Source: Planctomycetaceae bacterium
Lineage (GTDB): Bacteria > Planctomycetota > Planctomycetia > Planctomycetales > Planctomycetaceae
Assembly (NCBI GenBank): GCA_027080405.1
Contig: JALWSL010000021.1
Location: 1 to 9,544, forward strand
Direction of reading: 5' to 3'
DNA: 9,544 nucleotides
Part shown: piece after piece, positions 1-6,050 of the stretch
How the letters are laid out: each line of letters begins with the position of its first letter
Position numbering within the stretch: position 1 is the first letter of the stretch
Position numbers and translations under genes: made by a program
Notes under the pieces: generated by a model
Seen by the model: only the letters and a program-made list of their open reading frames with translations
Database searches by the model: none
Told to the model about the DNA's origin: nothing

Positions 1-792
1 CTTCGAAAAATCATTCGTTGTACTGAGGAAATATCCGATGCGATCATCCGCCAAACGCGGCTTGTAGGAAGATGCTTCCAGTTTCGACAGTCCGTAATGC
101 AAAACAATCTGGGTGCCACGCGGATCGGGAACCGGATTGTCACTGCCATGCAGGGCGGAACGTCTGAATGAAGCACTGAAAACAGCCGCCACTTCAATCT
201 CGATATTCTTCGGAAATGCTTTCACCTTGAACCAGGTACTCCGTCGCGGATCGGGACGCACGCCAATACCAGCCAGATCATCCATGAACAGATCAGCCAG
301 GTTGACCAGCGCCGATGCTCGGCCGCTTTTTTCGCGGCGAATCGGCAGCGCTTTGATGATGCTGTCAGTGTAGGATGTCTTTACTGCCTCGGCCTGCGGT
401 GTTCCTGCGGCTGCCCTGAATTTGATGTTCCGCCGAACAACGAGAATCCGGTCAGACGATCTTCTGAAACTGATGATCCACTGATCGCCGAAGTTCAGCG
501 TGTCGCCCCCCAGAAACATCATTCCCGCCCCATGAGCAATCGAAATCGGCAGGATGAATTCCTTGTTGTAATTCGCTTTACTGATCTCCATGTAAAGCTT
601 CTGCTCTTTTTCACTATAATACAGGGGCATCAAACCAGGCATGACGGTCAGGCCTTTGGTCACATCCGCCCAGGCCGGATATGTTTTCGCTTCCGCCTGG
701 TGCACCGGTATAAACAGCCCGCCGAACAAAGCACACAGGGCAACTGCTTTTGAAGTGATCAAAAGCATGACGGATTTCCTTGGTCGATTCAT
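1..792 (-). CDS. Exported zinc-dependent metalloprotease, DUF5118/DUF5117 type (N-terminal part, cut by window edge)
   Basis: This is the first 264 codons of a minus-strand gene that runs off the left edge. The start at 792 is supported by AGGAG at 799-803 (complement), six bases upstream. Residues 1-35 form a signal peptide: basic MNRPRK, a hydrophobic stretch around 16-30, and an AEA|K cleavage site near 35, so the product is exported. The mature part begins with a segment of the form 'WADVTKG...PGLMPLYYSEKEQKLYMEI', typical of DUF5118. A later stretch containing 'RLADDRIGYFLSTTNDFSK' matches the DUF5117 signature that precedes the catalytic domain in this family. The HEXXH zinc site lies further on in these proteins, outside this window, so catalytic competence cannot be judged. 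Family members are often above 800 residues. The assignment rests on remembered motif patterns. The gene is divergent from hom and shows no operon partner here. Confidence 0.75.
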   Translation of the reverse strand, partial: MNRPRKSVMLLITSKAVALCALFGGLFIPVHQAEAKTYPAWADVTKGLTVMPGLMPLYYSEKEQKLYMEISKANYNKEFILPISIAHGAGMMFLGGDTLNFGDQWIISFRRSSDRILVVRRNIKFRAAAGTPQAEAVKTSYTDSIIKALPIRREKSGRASALVNLADLFMDDLAGIGVRPDPRRSTWFKVKAFPKNIEIEVAAVFSASFRRSALHGSDNPVPDPRGTQIVLHYGLSKLEASSYKPRLADDRIGYFLSTTNDFSK

Positions 793-1194
793 ATTAAACT
801 CCTGCATTGGCGATTTCCGGGAACGGGACGACAAACATTCCTGCCTGAAATGCTTGAATCACTTGAATAATTGAAGAAACGGAGGCAACTGACGGCCTGT
901 AGTCAATTTTCATACAGTGAGGATATGGCGAAAGCTGGGCAAAATCAATAAACTGTAACGGCTTCGGCTCACTTTTGCCGATGCTCTGCATGATTGAGAT
1001 GATTCGTTGATTTTACGCAACAGACCCAATTATCAAAGCCAAACCGAATTCCTCAGCCCAGAACCTGTTAAGCCTATCCCTGTTTCGTTAGTATCTCTGT
1101 TTTTCCAATTGACGGCCCGGTCGGTTGCGAATATCGGTTTTGAATTGCACCGGCCAGACAAATCGTAACAGACATACGTTTAGGTGTTTCCGGA
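793..1194. other. Non-coding divergent intergenic region between metalloprotease and hom
   Basis: About 400 bases separate the two divergent starts, and no convincing gene lies between them. A weak sigma70-like pair reads toward hom: TTGACG at 1109-1114, a 17-base spacer, and TATCGG at 1132-1137. Only three bases of its -10 match consensus, so it is suggestive only. Three imperfect 9-base tandem units of the CTTGAATNA type sit at 853-879. The short open frame on the minus strand at 794-991 has no recognisable protein character. Confidence 0.6.
799..803 (-). promoter_or_regulatory. Ribosome binding site of the metalloprotease gene
   Basis: On the minus strand AGGAG lies six bases before the ATG at 792-790. 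This favours that start over the next in-frame ATG at 768-766, which would remove the basic N-region of the signal peptide. Confidence 0.6.
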
Positions 1195-2517
1195 ATGGCA
1201 GATTTACAACCGTTACGCGTGGCGATCGTTGGTTTGGGGACAGTCGGCTCCGGCGTGGCAAAAATTTTGCTTGAAAACTCTCAGCATATCGCCCGGCGCA
1301 GCGGCAGGGAAATCGATGTTGTCTTCGCCATTGTGCGCGATCCGACCAAGCCACGAGGTGTCACCTTACCCGATGGCGTTCTGGCCACTTCGTTCGAATT
1401 GATGGAGTCTCCGGAAATCGATGTTGTTTGCGAATTGATTGGGGGCACGACCACCGCCGGTGATGTCGTTCGGCAGGCTCTCAACGCCGGCAAGCATGTC
1501 GTCACTGCCAACAAGGCTCTGTTGTGCGAACAGGGTGACGAACTTTTCCAACTGGCCAGAGAAAAGGGGAAGACAATCTGCTTCGAAGCGGCCGTTGCCG
1601 GGGGAGTCCCTGTCATCGAAGGACTTTCCCAATCACTGGCGGCTAATCAGATTCAGTCCATTGAAGCGATCGTGAACGGAACGAGCAACTTCATTTTGAC
1701 CGAAATGCTCGATCACCAATCCAGTTACGAAGATGCCGTTGCCCGCGCACAGGAAAAGGGCTATGCGGAAGCAGACCCGACTATGGATGTCGATGGAACC
1801 GATGCAGCCCAGAAATTGACGATCCTGGCTCAACTCGCATTCGGCACCAAGGCTTCCCTCAATGACTTCCCGCGTCAGGGAATCGACAAACTGAAGCTGG
1901 CCGATCTGAAATACGCCGACGAACTCGGATACCGTGTCAAGTTGCTTGCTGTTGCAAAAAGAAATGGCGATTTTCTGGAATTGCACACGCAACCGACATT
2001 AATCCACGATAACCTGCCTATGGCCGCCATTTACGACGCCTACAACATGATTGAAATTGAAGGTGACGCCGTAGGGAAAACCTGGTTTTCCGGAATGGGG
2101 GCCGGACAGATGCCGACAGCCTCTGCAGTTGTTTCCGATCTGATCGATCTGGCCGTCGGGCGGGCTCAACAGACATTTCCGTTACTCGATTTATGGGGAC
2201 AAAGCGAACCGCTCCGCATCCTCCCTGCGGAAAAAATCGAACGACGATACTATCTGCGATTCCACGCGATCGACCAACCCGGCACGATCTCCTCCATTGC
2301 AACAATTTTGGGGAATCACGAAATCAGTATCGCCTCATGTATTCAACACGAATTTGAAATTCACCCCGCTGATTCCGGAGAAGGCAAGGCATCGATCGTC
2401 CCCTTTGTTGTCATCACCCACACAACCACCGAAGGGCAAATGCGAGCTGCGGATGAAGAACTGATCCAGTGCGACGCGATCGAACCGGATTATCTCCGCT
2501 TGCCCATTCAGGATTAG
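1195..2517 (+). CDS. hom: Homoserine dehydrogenase (EC 1.1.1.3) with C-terminal ACT domain
   Basis: This enzyme performs the NAD(P)H-dependent reduction of aspartate 4-semialdehyde to homoserine, the branch point to threonine and methionine, in the cytosol. The 440 residues fit the usual length of a monofunctional enzyme. The Rossmann motif GLGTVGSG is at 13-20. The TANKALL lysine (K107) is present, followed by EAAVAGGVPVI at 131-141 and NGTSNFIL at 161-168. The block GYAEADPTMDVDGTDAAQKL carries E192, D198, D203 and K207, spaced exactly as the substrate-binding and catalytic E208, D214, D219 and K223 of the yeast enzyme. Residues from about 350 to 430 form an ACT domain ('LRFHAIDQPGTISSIATIL'), which suggests allosteric feedback, classically by threonine. 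There is no aspartokinase fusion and no thrB or thrC neighbour. The Shine-Dalgarno is weak (CCGGA directly before ATG), which is common in planctomycetes. The protein begins just before the Rossmann strand, so the start is plausible. Confidence 0.97.
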   Translation: MADLQPLRVAIVGLGTVGSGVAKILLENSQHIARRSGREIDVVFAIVRDPTKPRGVTLPDGVLATSFELMESPEIDVVCELIGGTTTAGDVVRQALNAGKHVVTANKALLCEQGDELFQLAREKGKTICFEAAVAGGVPVIEGLSQSLAANQIQSIEAIVNGTSNFILTEMLDHQSSYEDAVARAQEKGYAEADPTMDVDGTDAAQKLTILAQLAFGTKASLNDFPRQGIDKLKLADLKYADELGYRVKLLAVAKRNGDFLELHTQPTLIHDNLPMAAIYDAYNMIEIEGDAVGKTWFSGMGAGQMPTASAVVSDLIDLAVGRAQQTFPLLDLWGQSEPLRILPAEKIERRYYLRFHAIDQPGTISSIATILGNHEISIASCIQHEFEIHPADSGEGKASIVPFVVITHTTTEGQMRAADEELIQCDAIEPDYLRLPIQD

Positions 2518-2745
2518 CTTCTGCAATCCGCAACCGGCTCCTCTGCAACTGACCCTGTAACGGTAGCCTTCAATCATTTGGCAATCGACGGGGCTTTTTT
2601 TATCGACAACGGCTCGACTCGTTTGACTGATCCCTCCGAAAAGCTGAAGATGGGCTGGTCTGCTTTCAGGTGCGGCAAGCGAATCTGGTTCAAGGTTCCG
2701 GAACACCCGAAAGCGTATTTCAATGACAACAGCACGACTGACAGC

Positions 2746-2750
2746 AGGAG
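2746..2750 (+). promoter_or_regulatory. Ribosome binding site that sets the DUF1080 start
   Basis: AGGAG lies eight bases before the ATG at 2759. This supports the internal start, which begins directly with a clean signal peptide, over the in-frame ATG at 2723, which would prepend a 12-residue polar stretch. Confidence 0.65.
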
Positions 2751-2758
2751 TCTTTTCA

Positions 2759-3460
2759 ATGCGAGTATCCTTCAAACATATTTTATCGTTCAGTTTGATT
2801 CTCGGCGGCTTTTTACTTCTACCCGGCAATTTGACAGCCGAGGAAAAACTGACACCTATCTTTGACGGGAAAACACTCGATGGTTGGGTACAGAAAGGAG
2901 GCAAGGCGAAATACCACGTTGAAGATGGCCAAATTGTTGGAACCAGTGTGACCGGAACGCCAAACAGTTTCCTGACCACCAAAAAACATTATCGAAATTT
3001 CATTCTGGAACTCGATTTCTTCCCCGATGCTGTTTTGAATTCGGGCGTACAAATTCGCAGCAACGTGTACGATGAGCCCAGAACCTACAGATGGAAAGAT
3101 AAAAACGGTCAGGAGAAGTCCCGGATCGTTCCCGCCCACAGGGTACATGGCTACCAGGTTGAAATCGACCCCTCCCCCCGCGCGTGGACAGCCGGAATCT
3201 ACGATGAAGCCCGCAGAGGATGGCTCAACGATCTGAAACAGAACGAAGCCGCCCGCAAAGCATTCAAAAAAGGGGAGTGGAACCATCTGCGCATCGTTGC
3301 CAATGGCGATTCCATCAAAACATTCCTTAACGGTGTTCCCGCCGCTGACCTCAAGGACGATATGACATCTTGCGGGTTCATCGGATTGCAGGTTCACAAT
3401 TTCAAGGAAAACGGACACCAGATCCGCTGGAAAAACATTCGAATTCAGGAACTTCCGTAA
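2759..3460 (+). CDS. Exported DUF1080 / 3-keto-disaccharide hydrolase-domain protein
   Basis: The product is a secreted protein of 233 residues, essentially one concanavalin-like beta-sandwich domain. Pfam PF06439 (3keto-disac_hyd, formerly DUF1080) acts on, or is associated with, 3-keto-glycosides. Residues 1-27 form a signal peptide (MRVSFKH, a hydrophobic core, then LTA|EE). Family landmarks appear in order: [10 protein letters not shown] at 34-43, NSGVQIRSN at 94-102, GYQVEIDPS at 131-139, [11 protein letters not shown] at 146-156, [12 protein letters not shown] at 172-183, GFIGLQVH at 206-213, and the terminal strand WKNIRIQEL. This is the full domain, with no second domain and no cytochrome or anchor region. 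The sulfatase follows after 80 bases on the same strand with no visible terminator between, so an operon for exported glycan processing is likely. The exact substrate cannot be read from the sequence. Confidence 0.93.
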   Translation: MRVSFKHILSFSLILGGFLLLPGNLTAEEKLTPIFDGKTLDGWVQKGGKAKYHVEDGQIVGTSVTGTPNSFLTTKKHYRNFILELDFFPDAVLNSGVQIRSNVYDEPRTYRWKDKNGQEKSRIVPAHRVHGYQVEIDPSPRAWTAGIYDEARRGWLNDLKQNEAARKAFKKGEWNHLRIVANGDSIKTFLNGVPAADLKDDMTSCGFIGLQVHNFKENGHQIRWKNIRIQELP

Positions 3461-3471
3461 AATCTGTTCGC

Positions 3472-3498
3472 ACCGCTGACACCGTTGACGCTGTTGAT
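3472..3498 (+). repeat. Three imperfect 9-base tandem units in the DUF1080-sulfatase gap
   Basis: ACCGCTGAC, ACCGTTGAC and GCTGTTGAT follow each other directly. They occupy a third of the short intergenic gap and look like a small slippage-derived repeat. No role is evident. Confidence 0.6.
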
Positions 3499-3540
3499 TG
3501 GCGGCCGGAATCAACACTCGGGAAGCCGGGGATACCCAAA

Positions 3541-4944
3541 ATGAATCTGTTTGTCACGACAGGAAGATATCTGGTTCAAAGGTCGGTTCAAGCCGTTCTT
3601 TTTTTGTTATTTCTACTCTGCTTCTTTCCAGTGAGCGTGTTCGCCGGGAGGGGACAGCCGCAGCGACCAAACATTCTCATCATCACTGCGGATAATCTCG
3701 GTTATGGAGATCTGAAGTGTTATAACCCGGCTTCTCCCATCTACACACCGAACCTCAACCGTCTGGCCGCTCAGGGTGCCCGGCTGACCGCGTTTTACAC
3801 CGCATCCCCCACCTGCACGGTTTCGCGTGCCTGTTTGATGACCGGTCGTATTCCGCAAAGGCACGGTCTTGAAAAGCAGTTGGCCGGACTGAAAGGCAAT
3901 TATGGCATCGGCTTGAAGCAGTCCGAAATTCTGATCCCGCAAATCCTCAAAACCGCTCCTGTCCCTTATGCGACAGGCTGTTTTGGTAAATGGAATATCG
4001 GTTTCGCCCCAGGTTCCCGACCGACCGAACGTGGCTTTGATGAGTTTATCGGTCACGCATCCGGAAATATCGACTACTATCATCACATCTACGCGGGCAA
4101 ACACGATCTGTTCAAACAGACGCGGGAACTTCACGCCGATGGGAAATATTCGCCGGAACTGTTTGCCGATTCCGCGATCGATTTCATTAAAAGACATTCG
4201 GAACGCAAACAGCCCTGGTTCTGTTATCTCCCTTTCAACTCGCCTCATTTCCCCAACGCGAGAAACAAAAAACCGGGACAACCGAACCGCTGGCAGGCTC
4301 CCGATTCTGCTTTTGAACACTACTCCTTTTCCCCGGATGAAACCGATCCGCTGAAACGCTACTACGCGGTTGTTACCGCGTTGGATTTTGAAATCGGGAG
4401 AGTGCTGGCAAGTCTGGAATCCGCGGGCGTGGCAGAAAATACATTCGTCTTCTTCTTTTCCGATAACGGAGCTTTTCGACTCGGTCGCGAAGGTCTGGAT
4501 GTCGGTTCCAATTTTCCGCTTCGTTCCGGCGGTGTCACCTGCTTTGAAGGAGGTCTTCGCGTGGTGGCGATGGCTCGTTGGCCCGGTAAAATCGAAGCCG
4601 GTCGTCTCGTCGATGAAGTCTTGTGGTCGCCCGATCTTCTCATTGCCTCGCAAAAGCTCTCCGGAGCAAAGCTGCCAGAGGGTGTTATCTACGACGGCAA
4701 AGATCCACTTGGAGTTCTGTTACATGGGGAAAAATCGCCCCACCAATCGTTATTTTTCATGTACGGGAAACAGGCCGCTCTGCGCAAAGGAGACTGGAAA
4801 ATCGTTCGTACCAGAGCGGATCTCCCCTGGCAACTTTACAATTTATCCATCGATCCGGGCGAGAAAAACGATTTGGCAACCAAAGAACCAGAGCGTCTGG
4901 AGGAGTTGAAAAAAGAATTCAAACGCTGGCTGAATTCATTGTAG
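3541..4944 (+). CDS. Exported S1-family sulfatase homologue with altered active site
   Basis: The product is a 467-residue alkaline-phosphatase-superfamily sulfatase. Residues 1-35 are a signal peptide (long hydrophobic run at 18-33, VFA|G). Starting at 3541 gives this signal peptide, whereas the in-frame ATG at 3370 lies inside the preceding gene. Family landmarks are ADNLGYGDL (50-58), the signature CTVSRACLMTGR (92-103), FGKWNIG (148-154), PTERGFDEFIG (161-171), SPHFP (H236), SDNG (D308, N309), FEGGLR (335-340), and the C-terminal LRKGDWKI and LYNLSIDPGEKNDLA. Retained against human arylsulfatase A are C92 (formylglycine site), R96, K150, H236, D308 and N309. Substituted are the second calcium Asp (N52), the GKWH histidine (N152), the lysine before EGG (G331), and the Pro of CxPSR (Val94). 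Activity on ordinary sulfate esters is therefore uncertain. The overall fold assignment is secure. No formylglycine-generating enzyme lies in the window. A weak GGGGA precedes the start. Confidence 0.93.
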   Translation: MNLFVTTGRYLVQRSVQAVLFLLFLLCFFPVSVFAGRGQPQRPNILIITADNLGYGDLKCYNPASPIYTPNLNRLAAQGARLTAFYTASPTCTVSRACLMTGRIPQRHGLEKQLAGLKGNYGIGLKQSEILIPQILKTAPVPYATGCFGKWNIGFAPGSRPTERGFDEFIGHASGNIDYYHHIYAGKHDLFKQTRELHADGKYSPELFADSAIDFIKRHSERKQPWFCYLPFNSPHFPNARNKKPGQPNRWQAPDSAFEHYSFSPDETDPLKRYYAVVTALDFEIGRVLASLESAGVAENTFVFFFSDNGAFRLGREGLDVGSNFPLRSGGVTCFEGGLRVVAMARWPGKIEAGRLVDEVLWSPDLLIASQKLSGAKLPEGVIYDGKDPLGVLLHGEKSPHQSLFFMYGKQAALRKGDWKIVRTRADLPWQLYNLSIDPGEKNDLATKEPERLEELKKEFKRWLNSL

Positions 4945-4959
4945 CTGAACTCGTTGTAA
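4930..4959 (+). repeat. 15-base tandem duplication across the sulfatase stop codon
   Basis: The last five codons including the stop (CTGAATTCATTGTAG) are followed at once by CTGAACTCGTTGTAA, and then by a partial third unit TTGAAC. The two full units differ at three bases, each at a third codon position. The result is two in-frame stop codons 15 bases apart. Confidence 0.75.
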
Positions 4960-4970
4960 TTGAACGCGTG

Positions 4971-4992
4971 GCGACAAGCCAGGCTTTGTCGC
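4971..4992. terminator. Possible bidirectional hairpin between convergent genes
   Basis: GCGACAA pairs with TTGTCGC around an eight-base loop in the 130-base gap between the convergent sulfatase and dehydrogenase genes. The position suits a shared terminator, but neither strand has a T-tract after the stem, so it is not a canonical intrinsic terminator. Confidence 0.4.
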
Positions 4993-5074
4993 AACGGCCC
5001 CGGTCGTCCTCCAATCCAACTTTCATCAGCTATCGTCACCTTCCCCAGTTACGCTCGGTTAATTTGCCGGACGG

Positions 5075-5842
5075 TTAATAATCCAGGGCAGCTCCGCCAT
5101 CCGCTTCGATCGCCTGCCCGGTGATGAAGCTGCTTTGATCCGAAGCCAGGAACAGGCAGACCTGTCCGATCTCCCGTGGCGTGGCCATCCGTTTGAAAAC
5201 CTGCAAGGAAGCGACACGTTCCAAAGCGGACTGAGGGTCTTCCAATGTTTCTGCCCATTCTCGCATCAGCGGAGTATCGACGTTACTTGGAAGCACGGCA
5301 TTGACACGCACGCCCTGTTCTCCGGCTTCCAACGCAAGTGCCTTGGTAAAACTGACCTGCGCCCCTTTGGTCGCCGCATAAGCAGTTGAAAGCCGCTGAC
5401 CCAGCACGGCAGTCATCGAAGAGATGTTGATGATGGTTCCCTTCGTTTTTCGCAGATACGGCAACGCAAATTTGGCCCCGGCGTAGGTGCTCATAAAATT
5501 GATGTTCATCAGCTGTTGCATCTGTTCGATAGAAAAATCATCAATCGCTGTCGCCGGTGGATGAACCCCCGCATTGTTGATCATCGAATCGAGTTGCCCG
5601 AAATGCTCGACTATTTCATCGATACATTTTTCCAAACGTTCAAAATCGGATACATCGCATTCAAGAAACCGAACCGAATTTTCCCGCTTCGCGTTCAGCC
5701 GCTCTGCCAGTTGCTCCGCAGCTTTCCGATCCAGATCAAGCAGACCGATCTTTCCGCCTGCAGCATGAAAAACCTCTACACAACCGGCTCCGATCCCCTT
5801 GGCACCACCGGTAATAATGACACATCGATTTTCAAAAACCAT
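5075..5842 (-). CDS. NAD-dependent short-chain dehydrogenase/reductase, HSD17B14 (DHRS10)-like
   Basis: The product is a classical SDR oxidoreductase of 255 residues, the usual length. The cofactor motif TGGAKGIG is at 11-18. D36 at the end of the second strand (GLLDLDR) indicates NAD over NADP. NNAG is at 89-92, and the catalytic tetrad is N115, S142, Y155 and K159. Several stretches resemble, from memory, human HSD17B14: NNAG followed by HPP, ALPYLRK then INISS, and a C-terminal GGAxLxY ending. The substrate could be a hydroxy-steroid-like compound, a sugar or another secondary alcohol, and the sequence does not decide. The start at 5842 is chosen because AGGA lies at 5851-5854 (complement), eight bases upstream, and because the fold begins within ten residues. 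The open frame extends to 6247 upstream, but that extension overlaps the neighbouring gene's 3' end and has no SDR character. The gene is likely transcribed from its own promoter at 5944-5972. Confidence 0.93.
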   Translation of the reverse strand: MVFENRCVIITGGAKGIGAGCVEVFHAAGGKIGLLDLDRKAAEQLAERLNAKRENSVRFLECDVSDFERLEKCIDEIVEHFGQLDSMINNAGVHPPATAIDDFSIEQMQQLMNINFMSTYAGAKFALPYLRKTKGTIINISSMTAVLGQRLSTAYAATKGAQVSFTKALALEAGEQGVRVNAVLPSNVDTPLMREWAETLEDPQSALERVASLQVFKRMATPREIGQVCLFLASDQSSFITGQAIEADGGAALDY

Positions 5843-5911
5843 TGGCTGTTTCCTCACGCGATCCACCTCTGGATTCGGCCTGCTCCTCTCAACAAGGTAG
5901 ATCAATAGATG

Positions 5912-5942
5912 AAAAAAAACGCGGAATCGACGACGATTGCCG
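5912..5942 (-). terminator. Intrinsic terminator downstream of the permease-regulator gene
   Basis: Read on the minus strand, CGG(C)AATCG pairs with CGATTCCG around the loop TCGT (eight pairs with one bulged C). CG and then eight T follow, at 5919-5912. It lies about 110 bases after the permease stop and about 70 bases before the dehydrogenase start, so it would end permease transcripts. Confidence 0.65.
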
Positions 5943-5943
5943 G

Positions 5944-5972
5944 ATTGTATTGATATTCTGCCCGAGAGACAA
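5944..5972 (-). promoter_or_regulatory. Candidate sigma70-type promoter for the dehydrogenase
   Basis: On the minus strand TTGTCT (5972-5967) and TACAAT (5949-5944) are separated by exactly 17 bases, with four and five matches to consensus. The predicted start near 5937 gives a leader of about 95 bases before the ATG at 5842. That start falls inside the first arm of the terminator hairpin at 5942-5912, so transcripts made here would lack a complete hairpin. Confidence 0.45.
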
Positions 5973-6050
5973 AGAAACAGACTCCCGAAAATCCGGGTTC
6001 CTGAATTTGCAGGACTTTCACGCCCGAATCGATTTCGTTCCCCCAATTCT

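Noticed and set aside
794..991. Minus-strand open frame of 65 codons upstream of the metalloprotease
   Set aside because: Short, without a recognisable domain, and ends directly at the next gene's start; more likely leader or promoter DNA.
2595..2601. Seven-T tract downstream of hom as an intrinsic terminator
   Set aside because: No left arm able to pair with the GC-rich bases before the T-tract was found; the best pairing is four bases across a long loop.
2335..2982. Minus-strand open frame of 215 codons spanning the hom 3' end and DUF1080 5' end
   Set aside because: It overlaps two supported genes in antisense and shows no protein motif or ribosome binding site.
2819..3517. Minus-strand open frame of 232 codons opposite the DUF1080 gene
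   Set aside because: Antisense to a gene with full family motifs; no domain character of its own.
3613..4653. Minus-strand open frame of 346 codons opposite the sulfatase
   Set aside because: It lies wholly antisense to a clear sulfatase gene, has no recognisable domain, and its composition (many Arg, Phe, Ile in mirror pattern) is that of a codon-shadow frame.
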